Shown here piece by piece: positions 43,294 through 52,984 of a DNA stretch of 64,000 nucleotides; position 1 is the stretch's first letter; each line of letters begins with the position of its first letter. The stretch comes from Ignavibacteriales bacterium (GTDB taxonomy: Bacteria > Bacteroidota > Ignavibacteria > Ignavibacteriales > Ignavibacteriaceae): the NCBI GenBank assembly GCA_003538625.1, contig DPRR01000006.1, positions 434,001 through 498,000 on the forward strand. The letters are read 5' to 3'. The position numbers and the translations under genes are program-made. The notes under the pieces are model-generated. The model made no database searches. It was not told the origin of the DNA and was given only the letters and a program-made list of their open reading frames with translations.

Positions 43294-44511
43294 TCAATTC
43301 AAATTAAACTTTGATTTGATTTCATTGTAAACATCATTATCAATCCAATTATAAAATTCTTTTGCTTCAGAATATTTTATCCCGTTTTTTCTAAAATCAG
43401 TTAAAATACTTTTTGCTTTCGCAATCACTTGATCTTCAATTGGAATGAGTTTTTGACGCACACCAGAATTTTCTTTATTCATTAATGCGGATAAGTTTAA
43501 ATAATTTTCACTTGCGTCATTTTGTGATGAGAAGACTTTATCTTTTAATTTGAGAGCAACATTACATAATGGAGCATTTCCTGTTTCATCCGCTTGAAGA
43601 ACTTTTGGCATCGTTCCATCTTCAAGGAGCCATACAGGCACAATAACTGAAGTAAGCGGAAAACCAAGTATCGTCCACATTGTTGTTAGTGAAGGTGATT
43701 CTTTTTCTTTAACTCCCTGCACTACAATTGCAGCAGAACTGTAATATCTTGGAATATAATCTCTGAAGAAAACGAAATCTGGTTCACTACCGCTCGCAGG
43801 GAGAGATTTTGAAAGATCGGTATCTGTATAGGAGTGAACAAGGCAACGAGGAACATCATTTATCAAAAATTCAAAAGACAGTTTTCCGTTTTTGGTTTGA
43901 TTTTCAAAAAGTCCGCTTGCTGTAGCATATCTTATATAGCCAAAGCCCTTGTTGTCTTCTCCAGCCACAGAAAAGTTAGTTCTGATCAAATATCCATTCG
44001 GAGCAACTGCCGGATCATTAACATCATATTTGATAAACTTAAAATTATCAACTTCATAATACGCTGCACCGCCATTTGCATCTATGACACCAAAGTTTGC
44101 TTCAACTCCCAATGGTTTTGGAAGTTTGTCTAACATTCTTTCAAAATCTTCTAATGATTTACATTGCTCCAATGCCATTTTCATGATCCTGCCTTCAAAA
44201 TCAGAAAGCTTAGTTGTATCATTTATCTTAAGATTGTATGAAGCAGAGTTCATTATTCCAAATCCTGCCGCATTAAATCCGCACCATACTTCGCTGTTTG
44301 CTTTGTCTGTTGAATTTACGAGGCCAATAAAGTTGTACTTGCCATCAAAAAAGTAGACAAGTTTATTTTGCAGTACATCCGCATCACGATTTTTTAACAA
44401 TAATGGTCTTCCATCATCAGTCGCCTTACCTGATACAACAGCGGTTGTACAAGGCTTTATAAAAACAGGCAGCAAAAATAAGAGCACTGAAATGACTAAA
44501 ATATTTTTCAT
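43294..44511 (-). CDS. exported C45-family Ntn hydrolase
   Basis: 405 residues, related to acyl-CoA:6-aminopenicillanate acyltransferase and carcinine hydrolase (C45). A signal peptide (ILVISVLLFLLPVFIKP) is followed directly by Cys21, the expected N-terminal nucleophile, in CTTAVVSGKATDDGRPLLLK. NRDAD and WCGFNAAGFGIMNSASYN and the GGAAYYEVDN block support the call. The enzyme likely cleaves an amide bond of an acylated or beta-alanyl amino acid outside the cytoplasm. It lies directly after the PorV-like gene (16-base gap) in the same direction. Confidence 0.8.
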   Translation of the reverse strand: MKNILVISVLLFLLPVFIKPCTTAVVSGKATDDGRPLLLKNRDADVLQNKLVYFFDGKYNFIGLVNSTDKANSEVWCGFNAAGFGIMNSASYNLKINDTTKLSDFEGRIMKMALEQCKSLEDFERMLDKLPKPLGVEANFGVIDANGGAAYYEVDNFKFIKYDVNDPAVAPNGYLIRTNFSVAGEDNKGFGYIRYATASGLFENQTKNGKLSFEFLINDVPRCLVHSYTDTDLSKSLPASGSEPDFVFFRDYIPRYYSSAAIVVQGVKEKESPSLTTMWTILGFPLTSVIVPVWLLEDGTMPKVLQADETGNAPLCNVALKLKDKVFSSQNDASENYLNLSALMNKENSGVRQKLIPIEDQVIAKAKSILTDFRKNGIKYSEAKEFYNWIDNDVYNEIKSKFNLN

Positions 44512-44527
44512 TATATCCTGCCTTTTA

Positions 44528-45520
44528 TCAGAAACTTAAATTAACAGAAATACGATGCACGCTGGGTAAAATATTATAAAGTGAATAAGCGTAATCAAAA
44601 TAAACTGCAGTGCTTCCTAACGGTACATTAGCTCCTGCTCCAAAAGTAAAATCCTGATCGTCATAATTGTATTTGTATCCGCCACGGACAAAGAACCTAT
44701 CGAAGAATGAAAATTCTGTTCCAAAATGTGCACGTTCAGCATTATCATTAGGATGAGTTACATCAATTGCACCTTTCATCTTAACAAATTCATATTCAAA
44801 AATATCAAAGCCAATTCCAACCTGAAAGTTTAACGGTAATGAATATTCATCAGTATTCAATCTGCTGGGTGTTAATCTGCTTAATGGATAGTTATCATCT
44901 TTACGATAAACGAAATCTAGATCGGGTCCATCATACTGCATATCCGCACCAAAGTTAGTCATGCACATTGCTATAGTGAGGTTTTGAAAATCTAATCTGT
45001 ACTGGGTGCCAATATCAAATGCAAATCCGGAAGCAGTTTCGTTCCAGATCCTTTGGTTAATATACTTTACAGTTAAACCTACACTGAATCTGTCGGTCAA
45101 ATATTTTGCATAGGAAACACCCAGTGCAAGATCACCGGCATCAAAAAATCTTCCTGTTCCATTTGGTTGTTCTTCTGTAGTAATCTCCATTTTGTCTGTA
45201 GTAAATGATATCATGCTTACGCCGAAGACTCCAATATCCCCCGCATTATAAACTACAGATGCAGCATTAAAATCAATAAGATCAAACCAATTCATATAAG
45301 AAAAATGTGCCTGAATATTATTGACCTTTACAATTCCAGCAGGATTCCAGAACAATGCTGAAGCATCATCAGCAAGCCCGACTATAGCTCCGCCCATAGC
45401 TTCTGAACGGGCACCTACGGGTAGTTGTAAAAATTGCGCTCCCGAAGTTCCAAGATTCGGATTTTGAGAATAGATATTCCCGAAGCTGATTACCAATAAA
45501 AGTAGTATTAATTTTTTCAT
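44528..45520 (-). CDS. PorV/PorQ-family outer-membrane protein
   Basis: 330 residues. Signal peptide (MKKLILLLLVISFGNIYSQ), then LPVGARSEAMGGAIVGLADDASALFWNPAG as separate motifs (the ARSEAMGGA and WNPAGI elements mark PorV/PorQ-type 14-stranded barrels), and aromatic beta strands to the end (FDYAYSLYNILPSVHRISVN then LSF). PorV proteins shuttle type IX secretion cargo or form outer-membrane channels. It follows the FN3-containing protein after a 19-base gap, so it may serve that protein. Confidence 0.8.
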   Translation of the reverse strand: MKKLILLLLVISFGNIYSQNPNLGTSGAQFLQLPVGARSEAMGGAIVGLADDASALFWNPAGIVKVNNIQAHFSYMNWFDLIDFNAASVVYNAGDIGVFGVSMISFTTDKMEITTEEQPNGTGRFFDAGDLALGVSYAKYLTDRFSVGLTVKYINQRIWNETASGFAFDIGTQYRLDFQNLTIAMCMTNFGADMQYDGPDLDFVYRKDDNYPLSRLTPSRLNTDEYSLPLNFQVGIGFDIFEYEFVKMKGAIDVTHPNDNAERAHFGTEFSFFDRFFVRGGYKYNYDDQDFTFGAGANVPLGSTAVYFDYAYSLYNILPSVHRISVNLSF

Positions 45521-45539
45521 TTAAATCTCCTGCTTCAGC

Positions 45540-48287
45540 TTATTTAATTATGGCAAATCGTTCTTTGAACTCGGATTCTTTTGTCTTAACCACATAGATG
45601 TATAATCCGGGTGCTAATTCTCTTCCGCCTTCCGTTCGCAAATCCCAAACTTCAGTTCCATTTGTTGCGTTGTGATAAATAGTTTTTATCAGATCCGCAT
45701 CTATTGTAAAAATATAAATTGTGCACTCCGGTGGCAGATTTACAAATTGAATTTGTCTTAACGGTTCTCGTCTTAATTCACCAAATTCAGGTTCATAAAT
45801 TGAAGCGACTAAATATGGATTTGGTACAACTCTAATCTTAGTTATATCGCTTGCAACTCTTTGTGGATCAACTTGAGCACCTTTAATTTTAAAGGAATAA
45901 GAATCTTTAATATTTGGTTGCACAGGTTTTATTGTTTCAACCGAAAATTTATTGCCTGCTGCCGGAGGCGTATTTGATGGAAAAGTGATTTGCCCTTCAA
46001 TACCGTCGAACGAGAAAGTATCCGATGAGAATAAAGTATCAAGTTGAATATTAGTCCCAGATACCGACAACAAAACAAATCCGTTGTTATCAACAGTGCC
46101 ATTTCCTTCAATAGAGGCAATGTAAATTTTTTCTTGAACTAAACCAGCATCGGAAACTTCAAAAGTCATCTCAACATTATCAGTTCCGCCAATTCTTGAA
46201 ATTGACTTTATGATATCTGGTTCCACTAGCTGAAGTGAAACACCATCTGTGGATGTAAGTATCTGACCTATTTGATAAGATCTTTTATTTATTACCGAAT
46301 CTAAACTATTTCTGACTGTCGTCATTGAGTAATTTATTGCGATTACATCTCCTGCTTGTGGTCTGAAATCATCAGGAGTTCCAATCGAATCGTTCATAGT
46401 AACGCGCAAACCTTCACCAGTAATGAGAAGAGATCGTCCACCAAAAGGATAACCATAACCTTCTCTAATAATTTCATCAAGAGTAACGTTTGTCAAGTTA
46501 AATGTTGAGGGTGAAGTAAATTCGATTAAATATTTGTACGGCTTGGTTGCGGCTGTATCAGTAATAGCAACAGTAACTTTAGTTGCCAAATCACCAAATT
46601 CTATTTTCGGAACAAAACTAAAAGTAGTTTTATATTCATTCCCAACAATCATTTCATCATCTATTGATGATGCATTGAGTATAAAATTGGAATTGCCTGT
46701 ATTAAGATTCTTCACATCATCAGGAGAAATTGGTGTTCTTCCAATGGCTTCCGATCTTGGAATTACTGCAACTGTATTTACTGCAAGCAGATTATTCCCG
46801 ATTGCACTTTCTAAACTTTCAAAAGATGAATCCCCCTTATCGTATGCAGTTATAGAATACCAGTATTCAATTCCATTAACCAGGTTTGTATCTGTATAGC
46901 TATATTGTAAACCGGTATTACTCCCAACGGAATTACGTATATCATAGTCAGCTATTCTCTTCCATGAGATTCCTTTATCTGTGCTTCTATATAGTCTATA
47001 TCCCTCAAAATCGTAGCCTGAAAGTTTATCAAAACTTTGTTCTGCAACATCATCCCAGTATAAATTTGCCTTAAATTCGCCATCTGATGAATATAGATTA
47101 GGACGGTTAGGAGGCTTAGCAAGATCAAAATTATTATCCATGGCAAACTGTGCTGTGTTAGCTGCTAAAATCAACTCATCATAAGTTTCACCGGCAACCA
47201 ACGCTGTATAAAAAATTAACGTATCTCCGCGATTAAGGTTATAAGAACCTGAAGATAGATTTGCAAGAATATCCAGACCAGAAGCGGGTATTGTATTTGG
47301 ATCATCATAATGGATATTAGTGTTGCTGCCCAGATGGAAATATTTATTTCCTACCGATGAATTATACAAATTAGGATCTGATGACATATAACCATACTGA
47401 ACGGAATCTTTATCAGAATTTTCGTCATCATTATAGAGCATATAGTGCATATCTGTAACACCCAGTTGTGTACCGTTTATTTCCGGAGTTTTCAACATCA
47501 TTATTCCGAAAAATCCCGTTTTACCATCAGGCCACTCTGCAGAAACACCGTCATCAAAAAAGTAAACAAGATTTTGTTCCTTTATAAAATTAATTCTATC
47601 ATCGGAGTATTCTGGCGTTCCTCCGCTTATATTTCCAACATCAATATCATTATGAAGACTAAAATAAACTCCGGCCAGATCGTTAGGTCCATGATTTGTC
47701 AGTTCATATTTAAAGAACAAAATATTTTTTGCAAAGTTAGACCCATAAGCATATCCTGTTTGTGCTAATTGTATTCCTAAAATGTTAGCTGTATTGTTGC
47801 TATCATTATAAACACAATAACTATCCTGATCGGATAGAATTAAATTATTACCATCTTTATCTTTTACAGGCCAACCAAGATGTGAAGGCCACGAATCAGG
47901 ATTATCACTAAACGCAATTCTAGCCGTCTGGGTGTTATTATATCCAAATGCGGCTTCCCACTCTTCATTGGTTGTAAATCTGGCTTGAACAACATTACCC
48001 GGTATCCCAACCAATTGATTAATTCTATAGATATAGTGTTTACCGCTATTTATTGGAAATTCACCGGAAGGACCCTGTGTTATTCTTCTTGGATAAAGTT
48101 TACCACGGTTCTCAAAAAATAATCCGATATTACTTGCATTATGAGTACCGCCTGCACGATCCTGTATGCGCATAATTATTTCTGACGGATCTTTATCTTC
48201 AAAATCCTTATTACTGTTTTGCGCATAAGCCGGGTTAGTTATTAAGAGTAATATCAGGATGCTTTGTATATAAAAAACTTTTCTCAT
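45540..48287 (-). CDS. large exported FN3-domain protein with T9SS-like C terminus
   Basis: 915 residues. Signal peptide (IQSILILLLITNPAYAQ). The N-terminal 400 residues are a conserved lineage region with IGLFFENRGKLYPRR and NNTQTARIAFSDNPDSWP. An FN3 domain lies about 400-500 (FEGYRLYRSTDKGISWKRI, EYWYSITAYDKGDSS). The last 90 residues form a sorting-like beta domain (IRVVPNPYL, APGLYIYVVKTKESEFKERF). It is probably displayed or released through type IX secretion. It lies between the TonB receptor and the PorV-like gene, where SusD would normally sit, and may act as a binding partner. Function not established. Confidence 0.72.
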   Translation of the reverse strand: MRKVFYIQSILILLLITNPAYAQNSNKDFEDKDPSEIIMRIQDRAGGTHNASNIGLFFENRGKLYPRRITQGPSGEFPINSGKHYIYRINQLVGIPGNVVQARFTTNEEWEAAFGYNNTQTARIAFSDNPDSWPSHLGWPVKDKDGNNLILSDQDSYCVYNDSNNTANILGIQLAQTGYAYGSNFAKNILFFKYELTNHGPNDLAGVYFSLHNDIDVGNISGGTPEYSDDRINFIKEQNLVYFFDDGVSAEWPDGKTGFFGIMMLKTPEINGTQLGVTDMHYMLYNDDENSDKDSVQYGYMSSDPNLYNSSVGNKYFHLGSNTNIHYDDPNTIPASGLDILANLSSGSYNLNRGDTLIFYTALVAGETYDELILAANTAQFAMDNNFDLAKPPNRPNLYSSDGEFKANLYWDDVAEQSFDKLSGYDFEGYRLYRSTDKGISWKRIADYDIRNSVGSNTGLQYSYTDTNLVNGIEYWYSITAYDKGDSSFESLESAIGNNLLAVNTVAVIPRSEAIGRTPISPDDVKNLNTGNSNFILNASSIDDEMIVGNEYKTTFSFVPKIEFGDLATKVTVAITDTAATKPYKYLIEFTSPSTFNLTNVTLDEIIREGYGYPFGGRSLLITGEGLRVTMNDSIGTPDDFRPQAGDVIAINYSMTTVRNSLDSVINKRSYQIGQILTSTDGVSLQLVEPDIIKSISRIGGTDNVEMTFEVSDAGLVQEKIYIASIEGNGTVDNNGFVLLSVSGTNIQLDTLFSSDTFSFDGIEGQITFPSNTPPAAGNKFSVETIKPVQPNIKDSYSFKIKGAQVDPQRVASDITKIRVVPNPYLVASIYEPEFGELRREPLRQIQFVNLPPECTIYIFTIDADLIKTIYHNATNGTEVWDLRTEGGRELAPGLYIYVVKTKESEFKERFAIIK

Positions 48288-48311
48288 TTTTTCAGCCTTA
48301 ATCTATAATGA

Positions 48312-50771
48312 TTAATTAAATCTCATTGTAAAACCTAAACGAACAGAACGGGGCGGACCATAGTTTGATGGATCACGCATGTACTCAATAGACTGACCAC
48401 CTACGTATGTAAAATCAGGTTCACCTGTATCTCCATATACATACAAAATATTTCTATGATCTGTAAGATTTAAAATTTCTGCAAACACACGAAATCTTAA
48501 ATTGTTTGCAAGCATAAACTCTTTGCCGATCATTAAATCGATATTATAAAGACCCGGCTGTCTTAAAGAATTTCTTTCCACAAAACCGATGTCCCTGCCT
48601 GAAGGAGTATAAGGCGCACCTGAACTAGCTTTAAGTATTAAACTAAAATCCATATTTTCAAAAACCGGGGATCCGAATATCATCGGTCCTTCATCCTGTG
48701 GAATTGTGTAAGTTCCGCTTGCATTAAAAACGTGCGGCCTATCAAAATCAAGAAAATAAAGTTGTGTGGATTCTTCTGTGCCCGGATATTGTTCTGTTTC
48801 GGATGAAGCACTTCCTTTGGCAACAGAATAAGTATAGGTCAAACCGCCTGAGAAATATTTATTCGGTCTTATATCAATTGTTACTTCAAATCCTTTAATG
48901 TTGGCATAATCTTCATTTACGTACAGTGTATAACCGGTATAACGTCCATCAACAAACGGAAAGAAATAACGTGTTCCTATCAACCCAGTTATATCTCTAT
49001 AATATGCCGTCAAATTCATAGCAATATTATCAGAAAATTGATGAGAGATTCCGACCTCGTAGGATATAGTTCTCTGGGCATCAAGATTTGGCTGACCAAA
49101 TAAAGGTTCTCTTACATTTAAATCATACTGATTATTCTCGAACAGATATTCAAAATCCGGATTTTGGAAAAAGTGTCCATAAGAAAAATGTAATTTTGTT
49201 CTGTCCGATATCGGATGTGCGATTCCAAACCTTGGTGAAATTTGTGATCTTGATTTTACTTTTACCATTGAATTTGGATTAAGCGGATCAGCACGGAACT
49301 CAACATTAGAGTTTAAGTAATCAAAACGTAAACCTAGATTTATAACAAGGTAAGATAATTCAATTTTATCCTGCAGATACACTGCCCCTTCAAATGGTTC
49401 TGTATGATAATCATTTATATATGGAAAATTTCTTTTAGGATCATAAATGTAATATAACTTTAGCCAGTGCTTTTTATAGGATAATCCAAATTTAATTTCA
49501 TTCATAGAGCCCATTTGCCAGACAGCATCTGCCTTAATATCCGCAGTTGCGCTTCTGCTATCGTACAATTCTGGAGGATCAGATAATTTATAGAACTCAA
49601 ATCCATTCCCTTTATCTTCAAAATATTCAGATTGTGTTGACGCTAAATATTCTGATGTGTCTTTATCTATTCCTGAATAATATCCCTGATTAAAATATGA
49701 TGCTTTCACATCATAGAAAAAATTATTAAAAACAGTATGTGTAAAATTTAACGAACTCTGCCAGCTGTCTGTTCTTCTTCTAAGATATTGATCGGGAATA
49801 TATTTGTAAGAATGACTATAATTTTGTCTTTTGCCTGTGCTTCCTCTATTGGATAGCGCAATTTTAATGTATGGAATAGCGGTTGTGGAAACTTTACTAA
49901 AAAATGATTTTGTGTTGCTGTAGCCAAACGGAAGATAACTCCCCTGTTTGTCAATTTCACCGGATATAAAAAAGTTGAATTCCGGGGATACGATTGGTCC
50001 GCTTATACTTCCGTTAATTCTATTTTGGCGCAATGCAGAATAACGATCGACACCAAACTCACTTGTTCTTGCTTCTATTTTTGCAGAAAATTTATCTGCG
50101 CCATCTCTTGTAACAATATTTACAATACCGCTTAAGGCATTACCATACTCAGCATTAAAAGTTCCGCTAAGTAAACTCATTTCCTGTATTGCATCATTAT
50201 TAATATCGGTTGCAAGCCCGCCAAGCAAAGGATCGACAACGATTGTTCCATCAATCATATAAGCAACTTCGTTGGATCTGCCGCCCCGCACGTGAAGATT
50301 ATTTCCGCTACCTGTAACTCCAGCCTGCAAAGAAAGTAATTCTGTAAATGTAGAAACAGGTAACGCATCTATTTCTTCTCTTGTAATAACAGATATGCTG
50401 CTCGTAACATCTTTTTGAATAAGCGGCGTACGGGCAGTTACTACTATTTCATCAACCATAATCGTTTGCGGATTTAGAGAAATCTGAAGTGTTGTTGTCT
50501 GATCAACGGTAATAGATACATCCTGCATTAAAGTAGTTTCATATCCTATAAAACTGAACTTAACATTATATCTTCCTGGTGAAATATTAAGTATTACATA
50601 CTCTCCGTTAACATTTGTAGCTGCACCAAAATTTGTTCCTTCAATAATTACGTTGGCTCCAACTAACGGCTCACCTGTTTGTGCATCTTTAATAGTACCC
50701 GCTAATTTTCCGGTGGTACCTGAATAAATAAAAAATGGCAGGCAAAGAATTAATAGTAAAATTTTTTTCAT
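48312..50771 (-). CDS. TonB-dependent receptor with carboxypeptidase-like N domain
   Basis: 819 residues. Signal peptide (ILLLILCLPFFIYSG), a CarboxypepD-regulatory-like domain (about 22-100: GTIKDAQTGEPLVGANV, YNVKFSFIGYET), a plug domain about 110-220 (IVVTARTP, LHVRGGRSNEVAYMIDG, LSGTFNAEYGNALSGIVNIV) and a beta barrel ending in SVRLGFTMRFN with terminal Phe-Asn. It should import peptides or other oligomers using TonB energy. It lacks a SusD neighbour. The adjacent RpiR regulator ends two bases upstream. Confidence 0.88.
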   Translation of the reverse strand: MKKILLLILCLPFFIYSGTTGKLAGTIKDAQTGEPLVGANVIIEGTNFGAATNVNGEYVILNISPGRYNVKFSFIGYETTLMQDVSITVDQTTTLQISLNPQTIMVDEIVVTARTPLIQKDVTSSISVITREEIDALPVSTFTELLSLQAGVTGSGNNLHVRGGRSNEVAYMIDGTIVVDPLLGGLATDINNDAIQEMSLLSGTFNAEYGNALSGIVNIVTRDGADKFSAKIEARTSEFGVDRYSALRQNRINGSISGPIVSPEFNFFISGEIDKQGSYLPFGYSNTKSFFSKVSTTAIPYIKIALSNRGSTGKRQNYSHSYKYIPDQYLRRRTDSWQSSLNFTHTVFNNFFYDVKASYFNQGYYSGIDKDTSEYLASTQSEYFEDKGNGFEFYKLSDPPELYDSRSATADIKADAVWQMGSMNEIKFGLSYKKHWLKLYYIYDPKRNFPYINDYHTEPFEGAVYLQDKIELSYLVINLGLRFDYLNSNVEFRADPLNPNSMVKVKSRSQISPRFGIAHPISDRTKLHFSYGHFFQNPDFEYLFENNQYDLNVREPLFGQPNLDAQRTISYEVGISHQFSDNIAMNLTAYYRDITGLIGTRYFFPFVDGRYTGYTLYVNEDYANIKGFEVTIDIRPNKYFSGGLTYTYSVAKGSASSETEQYPGTEESTQLYFLDFDRPHVFNASGTYTIPQDEGPMIFGSPVFENMDFSLILKASSGAPYTPSGRDIGFVERNSLRQPGLYNIDLMIGKEFMLANNLRFRVFAEILNLTDHRNILYVYGDTGEPDFTYVGGQSIEYMRDPSNYGPPRSVRLGFTMRFN

Positions 50772-50773
50772 TG

Positions 50774-51637
50774 TTAACTCCCGCTTATTACTTGATTCTG
50801 GTTAATCATAATTTCCTCTGATTCTTTAAGAACTTTTTTAGCCCGCTGTTTGTTTTTAATTGCACAAGCTGTTGCGATGGCGTTTATAAGAACAGAAATG
50901 GCCGCGAATGAATTTGTAAAAAGCATATTTTCACTTTTTACAATAAGATTTGCTTTGGTAAAAAATGTAACCGGAGATGCATGCTTATTTGTTATTGAGA
51001 TAACATCTATTTTTCTTTTATTTGCAAACTCTGCAGCTTCTATCGTTTCCTTTGAGTAGGGTGGAAATGAAAATACAATCAGTAAATCTTTTGGATTTAG
51101 AAAAAGTATATTTTCATTAAATAATGTATGTGAATGCTGCAGCACCGAAGAACTGATTCCAACCTGTGTTAACTGGTATGCTAATATTTCTGAAAGTAAA
51201 TAGGAGATACCTAATCCTGCAGTAAATACTCTTTCAGATTTAGAGATACGATCAATCACATAATTAAATGTGCTACGCTCAATAAGATTAAGAGTTTCGT
51301 TAATATTTTTTATATCAAGATTTGCAACCTCGGTAAGTAAATCTTCTTCAACTCTGCGTTTTTCAAAAAGCGGGAACATTTGTTTGTTAGTCAGTTCTTT
51401 TTGCAGTGATCCTGTAATCGCATCACGCAGCTCACTAAATCCTTTAAAGCCTGCACGCTGAGAAAACCTTACAACCGAAGCAACACTTGCACCGGTAGCT
51501 AAGGATAAATCATGTACGTTTACAAAAGGAATCTTGTCAAAATTGTTTATACAGTAGTCTGCAATTTTCTTCTGATTCTTTGGAAGAGAATTATACCTGC
51601 TTGTAATCTTTTCTTTTATTTCTTTGTAACGATCCAT
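50774..51637 (-). CDS. MurR/RpiR-family transcriptional regulator
   Basis: 287 residues. HTH_6 domain at the N terminus (LPKNQKKIADYCINNF, then VHDLSLATGASVASVVRFSQ) and SIS domain about 125-265 (ERVFTAGLGISYLLSEILAY, DLLIVFSFPPYSKETIEAA). RpiR proteins sense phosphorylated sugars, amino sugars or other metabolites. It is first in the minus-strand set with the TonB receptor two bases on, so it most likely controls uptake and use of the imported substrate. Confidence 0.87.
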   Translation of the reverse strand: MDRYKEIKEKITSRYNSLPKNQKKIADYCINNFDKIPFVNVHDLSLATGASVASVVRFSQRAGFKGFSELRDAITGSLQKELTNKQMFPLFEKRRVEEDLLTEVANLDIKNINETLNLIERSTFNYVIDRISKSERVFTAGLGISYLLSEILAYQLTQVGISSSVLQHSHTLFNENILFLNPKDLLIVFSFPPYSKETIEAAEFANKRKIDVISITNKHASPVTFFTKANLIVKSENMLFTNSFAAISVLINAIATACAIKNKQRAKKVLKESEEIMINQNQVISGS

Positions 51638-51712
51638 AAAAGTATAAAGCCTGCCTTAAAAGTTATAATTACAAAATTTTCCCGTCGTCGTTTCAATAGT
51701 CGAACTTTATTT

Positions 51713-51781
51713 GTCATTCCCGTTAAAACGGGAATCCAAAACATCTTTGAGAAAATGGATTCCCGCCTGTGCGGGAATGAC
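51713..51781. repeat. GTCATTCCC-family palindromic pair upstream of RpiR
   Basis: Hairpin GTCATTCCCGTTAAAACGGGAATCC and second hairpin GATTCCCGCCTGTGCGGGAATGAC, with outer ends GTCATTCCC/GGGAATGAC complementary. Same family and same linker start as 33018-33085. Confidence 0.88.
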
Positions 51782-51817
51782 AAGAAATTTTAAATGTTAA
51801 ACAAACGCTTTTTCCTT

Positions 51818-52939
51818 TTACTTTATTAATGTCATCTTTTTAGAAATAACTCCTGCATCTGTTTGGAGTGAGTAGATATAAATTCCGGAAGTAAGATTTG
51901 ATGCATCAAAGTTATACGAGTAAGTTCCGGCATTAAGTGATTCGTTAACAAGTTCTGCAACCTGCTGACCCAAAGCATTGAATATTTTCAAGACAACATC
52001 AGATCTTTGGGGTAATCCAAAAGAAATTTTAGTTGATGGATTAAATGGATTGGGATAATTCTGCTCAAGAGTAAAATCAGATGGAATATTATTTAAATCG
52101 GATTCAACTGATACTATCTGATTATACTTTTGTTGAGCTAACTGCATATTTGCAAGCATTTCAGTTTCATCAGATCCAAGAGCAACCGCAAGATATAATG
52201 TTCTGAAGCTCTGCGGCTGTAATGTCTGAACATCGCTTCCGAGAAACGCAACTGAACCGTCAGGGTCAGTTACTAAAGTATCAGTATCAAAAGTTCCTTC
52301 TGTCAGGAATGCATATGTTGTAGGATCATCACTTGAATAACCATCGTACCATACCAGTACTTGGGCTGAGGCAACTGGTTCTGATAAATATTTAATTCCT
52401 GCATAATGTGACTCATATTGTACTAACATTTCATTCGATGCGTCCCAAAAAACATTATCATTTTCCCACGTAAAATCCATGTATTGAACAATATCTAAAC
52501 CAACTATTGTAGGAAGATCTGCGCTTTCATTATTGGTTACCATCATTTTAATTAAAGCGTATTTGCCATCCTGCCATCCGTAAACATGTTGTTCAACTAA
52601 CACATTTGGCGGAAGCCCTGAGTAAGCATTATTGTAAGTGCCGGTAATTTCATAATCACTTAATCCCGGACTGCTTACAAGTGTTGTCGGTAATTCAACA
52701 TCGATATCGTTGTAATAATCTAATACCTGATCCGTATTTCCGGCAACCAAAACGTTAACTCTGTTAAGATGTTGGACCGTATCAGTTCCATCGATTGTCC
52801 AGAATCTCATTGCACCATAAGTATCAACACGGACCTGCATGTTACCCGTGTTATAAAGAACTGCCTGGGCAAAAATAGTATCACTCAAAAATCCCAGCAG
52901 TACAATAGAAACAAAAAGAGCCAAAGTATAACTCTTCAT
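51818..52939 (-). CDS. T9SS cargo protein with type A sorting domain
   Basis: 373 residues. Signal peptide (YTLALFVSIVLLGFLSDTIFA). The last 80 residues are a classical type A sorting domain: EQNYPNPFNPSTKISF, VVLKIFNALGQQVAELV and LTSGIYIYSLQTDAGV before KKMTLIK. The body (about 25-285) is beta-rich with no domain I recognise; it has repeated DGTDTVQ, LPTTLVSSPG and VVLD-type elements. The protein should be exported by type IX secretion and either anchored on the surface or released. It lies just downstream of the YfcC-type transporter gene. Function unknown. Confidence 0.8.
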   Translation of the reverse strand: MKSYTLALFVSIVLLGFLSDTIFAQAVLYNTGNMQVRVDTYGAMRFWTIDGTDTVQHLNRVNVLVAGNTDQVLDYYNDIDVELPTTLVSSPGLSDYEITGTYNNAYSGLPPNVLVEQHVYGWQDGKYALIKMMVTNNESADLPTIVGLDIVQYMDFTWENDNVFWDASNEMLVQYESHYAGIKYLSEPVASAQVLVWYDGYSSDDPTTYAFLTEGTFDTDTLVTDPDGSVAFLGSDVQTLQPQSFRTLYLAVALGSDETEMLANMQLAQQKYNQIVSVESDLNNIPSDFTLEQNYPNPFNPSTKISFGLPQRSDVVLKIFNALGQQVAELVNESLNAGTYSYNFDASNLTSGIYIYSLQTDAGVISKKMTLIK

Positions 52940-52984
52940 AACGCACCTCTTATTTAATGATTGAACAAGTATTAATTAAAAAAA

